DNA of 64,000 nucleotides from JBJSXJ01 sp044235425 (GTDB lineage Bacteria; Planctomycetota; Planctomycetia; Pirellulales; Pirellulaceae), in assembly GCA_044235425.1 (NCBI GenBank), contig JBIIHW010000024.1, positions 1 through 64,000 on the forward strand. Direction: 5' to 3'. The notes under the pieces were generated by a model that worked only from the letters and a program-made list of their open reading frames with translations, made no database searches and was not told the origin of the DNA. Each line of letters opens with the position of its first letter. Within the stretch, counting starts at the first letter, position 1. The translations under genes were made by a program, and so were the position numbers. Positions 1-8,503 of the stretch are shown here, in pieces.

Positions 1-1
1 G

Positions 2-109
2 GTGACAAGTCGTCGTTTTAATCGCGAACTGGAGATTATGGCGGCAATGTTTGCGGAGGCGCATCGGCGGACGAAGGAGCGAGGCGGCGGTTCCAGCCGC
101 TCGGGTTGA
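2..109 (+). CDS. C-terminal end of an unidentified protein (partial)
   Basis: An open frame runs in from the left edge and stops at TGA 107-109, giving 35 codons rich in Arg, Glu and Gly and ending in a Gly/Ser tail. The composition fits the polar C-terminus of a larger protein whose body lies outside the window. No family can be assigned from so short a piece, and chance reading is possible. Confidence 0.3.
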   Translation: MTSRRFNRELEIMAAMFAEAHRRTKERGGGSSRSG

Positions 110-717
110 TGCGAGCGGGCGAGCGGGGGATGCAGCGGATGCTAGTGGACGCTAGTGGACGCTAGTGGACGCAGCGCCGCTTGTGACCTGATGCCGAGGG
201 CGGGCTGGACGACTGAAAGGCTGGAGGCATGGCGGGATAAAAGTCTCACTGCACGAAGCTGTTAGCCGAACTACTGGCCTCGATCTTTTACGGTGTGATT
301 TTTTGTTTTTTTTGTTCGATGATTATCGAGCTGGTATCGTGGTGCGCGCCGAGGGAGCGTGAGATGTAAAAGGATGCTGTTTGGGATAAGTCAGGCAACG
401 CTTTTCGAGAGTTTTCGATAAACGATGACGGGTAACGAATCAAAAAAGCATCGTAAAGCCAAGAAAAAGCCTAAACACTTTCGGGCTGGCTTCGGGCTGG
501 CAAGGCGTGGTGCCTAACGCGGTGGCAGTCTAACATTACGGTTTCGACAACCGATGGCTCGCTTGCATTCATACCACTCCGCTTCCAGAATGACCGCCCG
601 ATCGATTGGCTTGACCTAGCTGTCAGTGTCGGAGTCCTGCGTCGAACGTTGCAGTTATCAAAAAACAATTCGGCAATCATCTCTCACACCTTCTTTTTGC
701 ACAGAAAGCAGTAAACT
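110..717. other. 608-bp intergenic region
   Basis: No convincing gene. It holds a short tandem repeat at 141-170, a T-rich stretch around 297-318 without a clear stem, and a 30-codon very basic frame at 425-517 (starts MTGNESKKHRK) that lacks a Shine-Dalgarno. The promoter of the DUF1080 gene at 718 should lie in the last 100 bp, but no clear -35/-10 pair was found. Confidence 0.5.
141..170. repeat. 10-bp tandem repeat, three copies
   Basis: GCTAGTGGAC occurs three times head to tail at 141-150, 151-160 and 161-170. It lies about 30 bp after the end of the left-edge gene. It is probably a slippage product; no function is evident. Confidence 0.9.
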
Positions 718-1737
718 ATGCGACCTGATGGATCTCACGGACACGGTAAAAGCTTTGCAGCGACTGTTTGGATCTGGTTGTTTACACTCGCCTTGGCCTT
801 CACGGCAACCAACGCATTGGCGAAAGGCCCAGCAATCACGGATCCCGCGAAGGCGGATGCCGACTATGCCTTACAGGGCGAATACGAAGGCGTTATCAAA
901 ACGGATGAGGGACCGGTAAAATATGGGGCCCAAATCATCGCACTGGGTCAGGGCAAATTTCACGCAGTTGGCTATCCCGGCGGGTTACCGGGCGCTGGTT
1001 GGAACGGTGGCCCTAAACTGGAAATGGACGCCGAATCCAAGGACGGTGCAGTGGTATTTAAGGGCGACGAAGCCACCGCCACGCTCAAAGCCGGCACCAT
1101 CACCGTCGCTGCCAACCAACAACAACTCGGCACACTAAAAAAGATCGAGCGAAAAAGCTCCTCCCTCGGTGCCGCTCCGCCTCCCGGCGCCGTCGTCCTC
1201 TTCGATGGAAAAAACACCACTGAATGGGAAAACGGTCGCATCGAAGAAGGCCTGCTCGTACAAGGTGTCACCAGCAAACGTAAATTCGGCAGCCATCAGT
1301 TACACATCGAATTCCGCTTGCCATACCAACCTGAGGAACGCGGCCAGGGTCGTGGCAATAGCGGTATCTACATGCAAGGCCGCTACGAAACCCAAATGCT
1401 CGATTCTTTTGGTTTAAGCGGCGAGCACAATGAATGTGGCGGCATCTACTCCGTCAAAAAGCCCGATGTCAATATGTGCTTCCCGCCTCTCACCTGGCAG
1501 ACCTACGACATCGATTACACCGCCGCCAAATTTGACGCTGCAGGAAAACTCATTGCTAACCCACGCGTCACCGTGAAACACAACGGGGTTATCATCCATA
1601 AAGATGTCGAATTACCCGGCGACCGCTCGACTACCGCCGCCCCTTCCGGCCCTGGCCCCGCCCCCGGACCCGTCTTCCTGCAAGATCACGGAAATCCGGT
1701 CCGATACCGCAACATTTGGGTTGTTGAAACGAAGTAG
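718..1737 (+). CDS. Secreted DUF1080 (3-keto-disaccharide hydrolase family) protein
   Basis: 339 residues. A hydrophobic signal segment (about residues 15-34) ends at an AxA-type site near NALA-KG, so export is predicted. Residues ~155-339 form the DUF1080 fold: VVLFDGKNTTEW at the start, a central SGIYMQGRYE stretch, and a C-terminal end of the form GNPVRYRNIWVVE. DUF1080 proteins are concanavalin-like folds, very numerous in planctomycetes; some are 3-keto-glycoside hydrolases. The N-terminal ~120 residues are a separate, poorly characterised module. A hairpin plus T-run lies just downstream (1794-1832). The exact substrate cannot be read from sequence. Confidence 0.85.
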   Translation: MRPDGSHGHGKSFAATVWIWLFTLALAFTATNALAKGPAITDPAKADADYALQGEYEGVIKTDEGPVKYGAQIIALGQGKFHAVGYPGGLPGAGWNGGPKLEMDAESKDGAVVFKGDEATATLKAGTITVAANQQQLGTLKKIERKSSSLGAAPPPGAVVLFDGKNTTEWENGRIEEGLLVQGVTSKRKFGSHQLHIEFRLPYQPEERGQGRGNSGIYMQGRYETQMLDSFGLSGEHNECGGIYSVKKPDVNMCFPPLTWQTYDIDYTAAKFDAAGKLIANPRVTVKHNGVIIHKDVELPGDRSTTAAPSGPGPAPGPVFLQDHGNPVRYRNIWVVETK

Positions 1738-1745
1738 GGTTTGAC

Positions 1746-3671
1746 GTGCGTACGAAGGACTACTCGATGCTCCGGCTATCAACCAGACTACAACCTGCGA
1801 TCCCCGATCGCAGGTCCGCTCGGTTTTTTTTTCGCCACCCTCATGAAACGGGTCGCGAGCGTCCTCCGCTCCCCATCACTCTGCTCGTACTCTCATCGAT
1901 TGCCATAATTTACATCTTTCTTCGCCTCACCCTCCAAACAATTAGCGCGGCGGACAACACCTCACCCGCTGCCGGGCTCACCAAGTCAGCCGCTGCAGCA
2001 GTGGCTACTGATACCGGCAAACGACCGCGCTTGGTGGTCATCATCAGCGTTGACCAATTGTGCTACGAATACCTCGAACGTTTCCGAGCCAATTTCACTT
2101 CAGATGGTTTCTTTCAGCGCTGCTCCACCGAAGGAACCTGGTTCACGGAATGTCATCATCGCCACGCCTACACCGTAACCGCACCGGGCCATGCGGTCCT
2201 CATGACCGGCAACTACCCCGGACCACTCGGCATCATCGATAACACCTGGTACGACCGACGACTCGGCAAAGAAGTGTATTGCGTCGAAGACTTGAATTAT
2301 CCCATCGTGGGCACTCCGACCACCCAAGCTGAACTCAAGGGCGTCTCACCCTTAAAACTGCACGCCGAGACCGTTGGCGACGTACTCAAACGAGCCACCA
2401 ACGGCCAGGCCAAAGTGTTCGGCGTGACACTCAAAGATCGGGCAGCCGTGTTGATGTCAGGCAAACAAGCTGACAGCGCCTACTGGTTTGATCCTAACTC
2501 CGGAAACTGGGTAACAAGTCGCTATTATCGAGCCGCTTTGCCAGACTACCTCGTTCAACTCAACGAAGGTGATACCGCAAAATGCTATGCGGGCAGCCGC
2601 TGGCAACTGCTTTACCCCGCAGAAAAATACTCCCCGCGCCACGCAGATGACGCGCCTTTTGAAGGTAATTATGAAAAACTAGGGCGAGCATTTCCTCATG
2701 AATTCGTCACTGAAACAAACACTCAATATTATAAACAGATTCTTTGCTCACCCTTCGGTAACGAGATGACGTTACGTGTCGCTGAACTGCTCATCGAACG
2801 TGAACATTTAGGGCAAGACGAGATTCCTGATATCTTGAATCTCGGTTTCTCCGCTAATGACTACGTGGGACATAATTTTGGCCCTCATAGTTTGGAAGTC
2901 GAGGATATCACCTATCGCACCGACCTGCTTCTCGGAAGACTCCTCCGAGTACTCGACGAAAAAGTCGGCATTGGACAATGGACTTGTGTGCTCTCCGCTG
3001 ATCATGCCGTAACCCCCATCCCGGAATACGCGCAGACACTCGGCCTCCCCGCTCGGCGCAGCCCGCTTGGTGACCTCACTAAACTGCGAGCGAAAATCGA
3101 ACAGGCACTCGTCGATAAGTTCGGCCCACCACCCTTGGGCAAGACCTATGTCGAAAGATTATCTTCGCGCGAGCTCTTCCTATCGACCAGTCTGATTGAA
3201 TCGATGGAGCTCACACGGATCGAGCAGTATCGCAGCACTGCTCGCGATTTACTCGCCCAGGAGGCCGGCGTCGCACTGGCGTTCACACGCGAAGATTTGA
3301 TAGACACCGAACGAACTGCCGATGACATACCAGCCGCTCGCATCGCTCCTCACCTACAACACCTCTTCGCCAGCGGCTCTGAACCACTCACGCTCTTCCG
3401 TCGCTCATACAACGCTCGATTAAGCGGCGACGTGGTTTTTTGTTTGCCACCGTACTGCATTCAAGGCTCAACGCCCGCCACGCACGGCCTACCCTATCGC
3501 ACTGATTCCCATGTCCCGCTGCTCTGGATTGGAGCTGGCATTCGCCAACAGCAACGGAACAATACTCCCGTGGGACCAGCCCAAATCGCTGCTACCCTAT
3601 CGCAGCTACTACAAATACCACCGCCCGCTCAACATGTAGCCCCGCCACTCGCGGATCTCCTAACGCCCTAG
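1746..3671 (+). CDS. Exported alkaline-phosphatase-superfamily protein (type I phosphodiesterase/PafA-like)
   Basis: 641 residues if the GTG at 1746 is used; an in-frame ATG lies at 1767. A membrane-spanning signal segment (about residues 41-66) precedes the catalytic domain. Superfamily hallmarks are VVIISVDQ (first metal site), VTAPGHAVLMTGNYPG with the Thr nucleophile expected just before APGH, the SANDYVGHNFGPHS motif with Asp/His metal ligands, and LSADHAV near the end. The layout resembles PafA-type phosphatases and nucleotide pyrophosphatases. It lies 8 bp after the DUF1080 gene, but a terminator-like hairpin falls in codons 17-29, so the annotated N-terminus is uncertain. Confidence 0.85.
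   Translation: MRTKDYSMLRLSTRLQPAIPDRRSARFFFRHPHETGRERPPLPITLLVLSSIAIIYIFLRLTLQTISAADNTSPAAGLTKSAAAAVATDTGKRPRLVVIISVDQLCYEYLERFRANFTSDGFFQRCSTEGTWFTECHHRHAYTVTAPGHAVLMTGNYPGPLGIIDNTWYDRRLGKEVYCVEDLNYPIVGTPTTQAELKGVSPLKLHAETVGDVLKRATNGQAKVFGVTLKDRAAVLMSGKQADSAYWFDPNSGNWVTSRYYRAALPDYLVQLNEGDTAKCYAGSRWQLLYPAEKYSPRHADDAPFEGNYEKLGRAFPHEFVTETNTQYYKQILCSPFGNEMTLRVAELLIEREHLGQDEIPDILNLGFSANDYVGHNFGPHSLEVEDITYRTDLLLGRLLRVLDEKVGIGQWTCVLSADHAVTPIPEYAQTLGLPARRSPLGDLTKLRAKIEQALVDKFGPPPLGKTYVERLSSRELFLSTSLIESMELTRIEQYRSTARDLLAQEAGVALAFTREDLIDTERTADDIPAARIAPHLQHLFASGSEPLTLFRRSYNARLSGDVVFCLPPYCIQGSTPATHGLPYRTDSHVPLLWIGAGIRQQQRNNTPVGPAQIAATLSQLLQIPPPAQHVAPPLADLLTP
1794..1832 (+). terminator. Possible intrinsic terminator inside the 5' end of the next reading frame
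   Basis: Perfect 9-bp stem CCTGCGATC / GATCGCAGG with a CCC loop (1794-1814), followed after 9 nt by nine T (1824-1832). The T-run is further from the stem than usual. It sits 57 bp after the DUF1080 stop but within the first codons of the phosphatase frame opened at 1746, so either the phosphatase starts later or the element attenuates it. Confidence 0.4.
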
Positions 3672-3720
3672 CGACACTGCAGCTCGCTGCCACCGCGACT
3701 TTCAACGAACGGTATCAAAA

Positions 3721-5208
3721 CTAGAACAGCTTCAAAAAACGTTCGTAGGCATAGTCCCAAGGCAAGGGCTGCTGCGGCTGAAATTCCTCAACCGCGAAGC
3801 TCTGACGAATAACGTCTCGGGCTTGCGCGATCGATCCCACGTCGCCACTGGCAACAGCTTGCAGCATCACATTGCCACTCGCCGTCGCCTCTATCGGACC
3901 AGCCACAACTCGTCGATTACATGCATCGGCAGTCATCTGACAGAGCAGTTTGTTTTGCGTACCACCGCCCACGATGTGAATGGTGCTGATATGGCCGCCA
4001 ACGAGTTGCTCGAGCCAACCGAGCACCATGCGATAGCGTAGTGCCAAGCTTTCCAGCGCACAGCGGATAACCGCGCCGACTGAATCAGGCGTCGGTTGGT
4101 TCGTTCGCGCGCAGAATTCTTTGATTGTCTTGACCATGTTCGCAGGTGCAACAAAGTCACCGTGATCGGGATTGATAAGCGACAGCAGTGCCGGAGACCG
4201 TTCAGCCAACTCGACCAAATGCGACCAGCCGAATTCATGCCCCTCAAGCTTCCAGATTCGACGGCACTCCTGCACCAACCACAGACCCGCAATGTTTTTC
4301 AGTAATCGAGTGGTGCCGCCGACACCACCTTCATTCGTGAAATTCAATTCTCGACAGCGATCATTCACAATGGGCGCGGGAACTTCGACACCCATGAGCG
4401 ACCAAGTTCCGCTGCTGATGTAGCACCAATCAGGTCGTTCGCCAGGTCGACTGCTCGCAGGTACCGCCATCACGGCACTGGCCGTGTCATGAGTACCAGG
4501 CAGTACTACCTGCACGTTGCGAAGACCCGTCGCCGCTGCGACGCTCGCACGCAGTGCACCCAGACTCGTGCCAGGCTGTACCAGTGTTCCAAGAATCTGC
4601 GTGGGTAACTCCAAACGATCAAATAGTTTTTTGCTCCACGTTCGAGTACATGGATTGAGAAACTGCGTCGTCGAAGCATTAGAGTACTCGTTCGCCTTCT
4701 CACCACTCAGCAACCAATGGAGTAGATCGGGCATCATCAGAAACGATTCCGCCACCTCCAGCAGCGGCGACCCTGCATATTTCATCGCCAACAACTGAAA
4801 CAACGTGTTGAACTCCATGAACTGCAGCCCAGTCTCAGCGAAAATCTCCTCGCGACTAACATCAGCAAACGCACGATCGAAAATTCCATTCGTACGTCGA
4901 TCTCGATAGGTATAAGGATTACCCAGCAGTTCATCGCCGCGCCCAAGCAGTCCGAAATCAACGCCCCAAGTATCGACTCCCACACTGACAATCTGATCCC
5001 CGAACCGACTGGCCGCCGCTCGCAAGCCTTCCTGAATGCGAGTCCAAAGACTTAGTAAATCCCAATAAAGTCGATCGGCAGCGGTGATTCCACCATTTTC
5101 AAAACGATGGACTTCATCGAGTGCGAGGCGAGTGCCATCGAAACGGCCTCCCACCACTCGCCCACCCGATGCACCTAGATCAACGGCAAGATAAAGCTTA
5201 TCAGCCAT
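3721..5208 (-). CDS. rhaB: Rhamnulokinase
   Basis: 495 residues, normal for the family. FGGY-type carbohydrate kinase: the N-terminal VDLGASGGRVV phosphate-binding motif, the SVGVDTWGVDFGLL segment with the catalytic Asp, and a C-terminal IHIVGGGTQNKLLCQMTAD adenosine-binding motif. It phosphorylates L-rhamnulose to L-rhamnulose-1-phosphate in cytoplasmic rhamnose breakdown. It is 61 bp downstream of a Gfo/Idh/MocA gene on the same strand, possibly one transcript. No rhamnose isomerase or aldolase gene is in this window, so the rest of the pathway must be elsewhere. Distinguishing it from other FGGY kinases rests on overall sequence recognition. Confidence 0.9.
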   Translation of the reverse strand: MADKLYLAVDLGASGGRVVGGRFDGTRLALDEVHRFENGGITAADRLYWDLLSLWTRIQEGLRAAASRFGDQIVSVGVDTWGVDFGLLGRGDELLGNPYTYRDRRTNGIFDRAFADVSREEIFAETGLQFMEFNTLFQLLAMKYAGSPLLEVAESFLMMPDLLHWLLSGEKANEYSNASTTQFLNPCTRTWSKKLFDRLELPTQILGTLVQPGTSLGALRASVAAATGLRNVQVVLPGTHDTASAVMAVPASSRPGERPDWCYISSGTWSLMGVEVPAPIVNDRCRELNFTNEGGVGGTTRLLKNIAGLWLVQECRRIWKLEGHEFGWSHLVELAERSPALLSLINPDHGDFVAPANMVKTIKEFCARTNQPTPDSVGAVIRCALESLALRYRMVLGWLEQLVGGHISTIHIVGGGTQNKLLCQMTADACNRRVVAGPIEATASGNVMLQAVASGDVGSIAQARDVIRQSFAVEEFQPQQPLPWDYAYERFLKLF

Positions 5209-5269
5209 GGTTGGTCACTCGATTTGACTTTGAGAGCCTGAGATTCAGCGACAGAGCAAGCTGTGGAGT

Positions 5270-6466
5270 TTAGCGACGAGCTCGCGGATGCTTCAGCGGC
5301 AGCCAATGACCCGCTGCCGCACTCGACGCGACACATTGCTCAATAAAATACATACCTTCGACGCCATCGAACACATTCGGATAAATCGTGTCGCGGCGTT
5401 CAAATGACTTACCGGTTGCTCGCAGAATCATGTCGTCATAAGCCGCTCGATAGATATTCGCAAAGGCCTCAAAGAATGCCTCTGGATGACCGCTTGGCAA
5501 ACGGCAAGCAGCCTTGCCAGAGTCATTCATAAAGGGTGCGTTGGGATCTCGCGTATACAGCCGATGGGGCTCGCCGTTGCGACGCACCACCATCACATTC
5601 GGCTCTTCTTGTCGCCACTGAATCGCGCCCTTCGTACCATCAATCTCAATAAAGAGATCGTTCTCACGACCATGACTGATCTGCGACGCGGTCACCGTAC
5701 CAAGCGCACCGTTGTCAAATCGAATGACAGCCGTACCATAATCATCCAGCGCTCGCCCCTCCTCAAATGAGCGCAAGTGAGCACTGACGTCGGCTGGAAT
5801 GAGTCCTGTCATGTAGCGGGCGAGGTTATAGGCATGAGTGGCAATATCACCAAAGCAGCCCGCTGCGCCGCTCTTCTTCGGATCGGTGCGCCAGGAAGCT
5901 TGTTTTTGGTCGCTGAGTTCCAGGCGTGTGCGTAACCAGCCTTGAATATAGAAAGCTCGAACCGCATTGATCTCACCTAACTCGCCGCTCAAGATCATTT
6001 CCCGAGCTTGGCGAACCAGGGGATAGCCGGTGTAGTTGTGCGTCACGGCAAATACCACATTCGATTTTTCCACCACCTTCACGAGTTCCTCAGCTTGCGC
6101 AAGATCAAAAGTGAGTGGCTTATCGCAAATGACATTAAACCCCGCCTCAACGGCCGCCTTGGCAATCTCAAAATGGGTATGATTGGGAGTTGTAACGGAA
6201 ACGAAATCGATCCGCTGATCGGCGGGCAATTTATTCTCCGCCTGAAACATTTCCTGATACGACCCATAAGCTCGCTCCGCCGCGATGTCATAGTCAGGTG
6301 CCGAAGCTTTCGACTTCTCGGCGCTGGACGACAAGGCGCCGGCAACTAGAGCGGCGCGGTTATCAAGGACTGCCGCCGTCGCGTGCACTCGACCAATAAA
6401 CGAGCCCTGTCCGCCACCGACCAGAGCCATTCTCAGTTTACGATTCAATGCGCCATTGGTTGCCAT
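5270..6466 (-). CDS. Gfo/Idh/MocA family oxidoreductase
   Basis: 398 residues from ATG at 6466, chosen over a longer frame because GGAG precedes it by about 9 nt and the Rossmann motif MALVGGGQGSFIGRVH follows closely. The N-terminal NAD(P)-binding domain contains the family's CDKPL signature (catalytic Lys), followed by the larger alpha/beta substrate domain with GCFGDIATHAYN. No signal peptide, so cytoplasmic. It probably oxidises a sugar or inositol-type polyol, perhaps linked to the downstream rhamnulokinase. Substrate cannot be specified. Confidence 0.88.
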   Translation of the reverse strand: MATNGALNRKLRMALVGGGQGSFIGRVHATAAVLDNRAALVAGALSSSAEKSKASAPDYDIAAERAYGSYQEMFQAENKLPADQRIDFVSVTTPNHTHFEIAKAAVEAGFNVICDKPLTFDLAQAEELVKVVEKSNVVFAVTHNYTGYPLVRQAREMILSGELGEINAVRAFYIQGWLRTRLELSDQKQASWRTDPKKSGAAGCFGDIATHAYNLARYMTGLIPADVSAHLRSFEEGRALDDYGTAVIRFDNGALGTVTASQISHGRENDLFIEIDGTKGAIQWRQEEPNVMVVRRNGEPHRLYTRDPNAPFMNDSGKAACRLPSGHPEAFFEAFANIYRAAYDDMILRATGKSFERRDTIYPNVFDGVEGMYFIEQCVASSAAAGHWLPLKHPRARR

Positions 6467-6733
6467 GAGGTGAATCTCCGCGAAATTAAGGGAACTACAG
6501 CCGAAAATCGTGGCTCGGCCAGAGACAAGCTCGAGCCGCGAGGCGGAAGTGTAAACTACCGCCGCCCGCTTCCACAACCGCCAAGAACCACCGATTCATC
6601 GGGATTCATGCGGCCCCAAAGTCACCCCTAAACCAACACCACGAAAGTCTGGCATGAGGACGGTGAAACCAGTACGATACCGACTGTGGCACGATTCCGT
6701 TGCCGAGCGAAAAGCCTCCTGAGGAGCAGTAAT

Positions 6734-7321
6734 ATGTTGCGCTGGTTGAAAAAACGATCGCGGTTGGCGTTTGCGAGTGGGTTGAGCGTGGGACTGTTGG
6801 TGGGAGCCGGCATGCTCGTCGGCGCCTGGGCCACTCGCACTCAGACTCCCGCCCAAGTACCAGTGCCCAGTTTTCCGCTGCCTAATCAGGTGAACGCTGC
6901 TGCCTCCCATGGTGGCCAAACCTTCGCCATGTGCACCGGTCCTATCTACGAAGGGATCGAAGGCGTTTTTATCCTCGATTACCTCAGCGGCGAGATTCAA
7001 TGCTGGGTCCCAAACGGTCGCACCGGCATGCTCGGTGGTTTGTATAAGCATAACGTGATGGTCGACCTCGGCATGGAAGCCGGCAGCAACAACAAGCCCT
7101 CCTTCGTCATGGTTACCGGAGCTTTCAGTTTACGCAGCGGTTTTGCTGGCAATGTTCGTCCCGCGGAAAGCGTTCTCTATGTCGGTGACGTGAACTCAGG
7201 TGCCTGGGTGGCCTACATGATCCCTTGGGACCGTACACTTGCTAACATGGGCTCAATGCAAGCTGGGAAGCTGATCAAGGTCGGCGGTGGTAAAGCCCGC
7301 GAACTGGCGATTCGCGACTAA
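6734..7321 (+). CDS. Membrane-anchored conserved hypothetical protein
   Basis: 195 residues from ATG at 6734, preceded by GAGGAG at 8 nt spacing. One N-terminal transmembrane segment follows a basic start (MLRWLKKRS), then a short Pro-rich linker (VPVPSFPLP), then about 130 residues predicted outside the membrane. The soluble part has alternating beta-like stretches such as FILDYLSGEIQCWV, ESVLYVGDVNSGAWVAYMIPW and ends AGKLIKVGGGKARELAIRD. I do not recognise a characterised family; it looks like a planctomycete conserved hypothetical. It is divergent from the oxidoreductase at 5270-6466 and about 90 bp upstream of thiS. Confidence 0.7.
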   Translation: MLRWLKKRSRLAFASGLSVGLLVGAGMLVGAWATRTQTPAQVPVPSFPLPNQVNAAASHGGQTFAMCTGPIYEGIEGVFILDYLSGEIQCWVPNGRTGMLGGLYKHNVMVDLGMEAGSNNKPSFVMVTGAFSLRSGFAGNVRPAESVLYVGDVNSGAWVAYMIPWDRTLANMGSMQAGKLIKVGGGKARELAIRD

Positions 7322-7408
7322 CCCATGACGAGTTCTCGCGCCACTCCGCAACTGATTCATCATCCCTCCTTCATCGCTTCAGTTTCCCTCACACGCTGAC
7401 GGTTCAGT

Positions 7409-7609
7409 ATGCAGGTTATCTATAACGGTGCGCCACGTGATCTCTCACCAGGCGCTACGGTCTCGGGACTGCTGGCGGAACTAAAACTGGCTTCGCGGCC
7501 AGTAGCCGTGGAAGTGAACGGTGACGTTGTGCCTCGCGAACGACACGGCGATGTGATATTGCAAGCGGGCGACCGAGTGGAAGTCGTAACGTTGGTGGGA
7601 GGCGGGTAG
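7409..7609 (+). CDS. thiS: Sulfur carrier protein ThiS
   Basis: 66 residues, normal length. Beta-grasp ubiquitin-like carrier ending in the diagnostic Gly-Gly (VEVVTLVGGG) that is thiocarboxylated during thiamine thiazole synthesis. The internal AVEVNGDVVPRERH stretch is typical. It is 4 bp upstream of thiG, its functional partner, so the two are almost certainly co-transcribed and translationally coupled. No TPP riboswitch consensus was seen in the 88 bp upstream. Confidence 0.93.
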   Translation: MQVIYNGAPRDLSPGATVSGLLAELKLASRPVAVEVNGDVVPRERHGDVILQAGDRVEVVTLVGGG

Positions 7610-7613
7610 GTCT

Positions 7614-8462
7614 GTGACTGAACGAACTGCGACAGCTGAGAAGATCCTGCGGCTCGGTACTCATGAACTACAGAGCCGCTTAATTGTGGGCACGGGACGT
7701 TACGAGTCGTTCGACATGATGCGTCGTTCGATCGACGAGTCAGGAGCCGATTGTTTGACCGTCGCGGTTCGCCGCGAACGTCTGCATGACGGACAAGGCA
7801 ATAATATCCTCGATTTCATCGACCTCGACCGTTACATCCTGCTCCCCAATACCGCCGGCTGCTATTCTGCCGATGACGCCGTTCGCTGCGCTCGACTCGG
7901 TCGCGAGATCCTGCGTGATTTAGGTAACCCGGGTGCCGACTGGGTGAAACTGGAAGTGCTCGGCGATAGCAAAACCTTACTCCCCGATCCACTCGCCACC
8001 CTGACCGCCACCGAGCGTCTCGTGCAGGATGGCTTGCAGGTTCTTTGTTACACCAGTGATGATCCCGTGATTGCACGCCGCTTAAAGGAAGCGGGGGCGA
8101 CGGCAGTGATGCCGGCTGGGAGCCCCATTGGATCCGGTCAAGGCGTGCTGAATCCCAACAACATTCGCATCATTCTCGAATATCTCAAAGATGGCGATCC
8201 GGAGTATCCAGTGATCATCGATGCAGGCGTGGGCACGGCGAGCGACGTCGCATTTGCGATGGAACTCGGGGTCGATGCCGTGCTGCTGAACACCGCGATT
8301 GCTCACGCACAAGATCCCATCGGCATGGCACGCGCGATGCGTTTAGCGTGTGAAGCGGGACGGCTGGCGAGTCAATCGGGCCGCATCGCTCGCCGACTAT
8401 ACGCCACCGCCAGCAGTCCGCTGGATGGTACAATCGGTGGCCCGCCGCGCTGGAGTCGCTAA
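7614..8462 (+). CDS. thiG: Thiazole synthase ThiG
   Basis: 282 residues from a GTG start at 7614. TIM-barrel enzyme that condenses deoxyxylulose-5-phosphate, dehydroglycine/iminoglycine and ThiS thiocarboxylate into the thiamine thiazole. Visible signatures: LIVGTGRY at the N-terminus, WVKLEVLGD holding the catalytic Lys, VMPAGSPIGSG and the phosphate-binding DAGVGTASDVAFAMELG, then AVLLNTAIA. Full length with no interruption. It directly follows thiS. Glycine oxidase or ThiH, needed for the glycine-derived part, is not in the window. Confidence 0.95.
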   Translation: MTERTATAEKILRLGTHELQSRLIVGTGRYESFDMMRRSIDESGADCLTVAVRRERLHDGQGNNILDFIDLDRYILLPNTAGCYSADDAVRCARLGREILRDLGNPGADWVKLEVLGDSKTLLPDPLATLTATERLVQDGLQVLCYTSDDPVIARRLKEAGATAVMPAGSPIGSGQGVLNPNNIRIILEYLKDGDPEYPVIIDAGVGTASDVAFAMELGVDAVLLNTAIAHAQDPIGMARAMRLACEAGRLASQSGRIARRLYATASSPLDGTIGGPPRWSR

Positions 8463-8503
8463 CAGCCCAGCGATTTATTTCTTACCTCCGGGAGTGATTT
8501 GCG

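Noticed and set aside
626..919. 97-codon plus-strand frame overlapping the start of the DUF1080 gene
   Set aside because: Out of phase with the gene that has a signal peptide and family motifs; no recognisable content.
6687..6703. Sigma54-like TGGCAC...TTGC upstream of the 6734 gene
   Set aside because: The two blocks are separated by 7 bases; the sigma54 promoter needs 5.
7322..7408. TPP riboswitch upstream of thiS
   Set aside because: Only 87 bp are available and the conserved CUGAGA-type core is absent.
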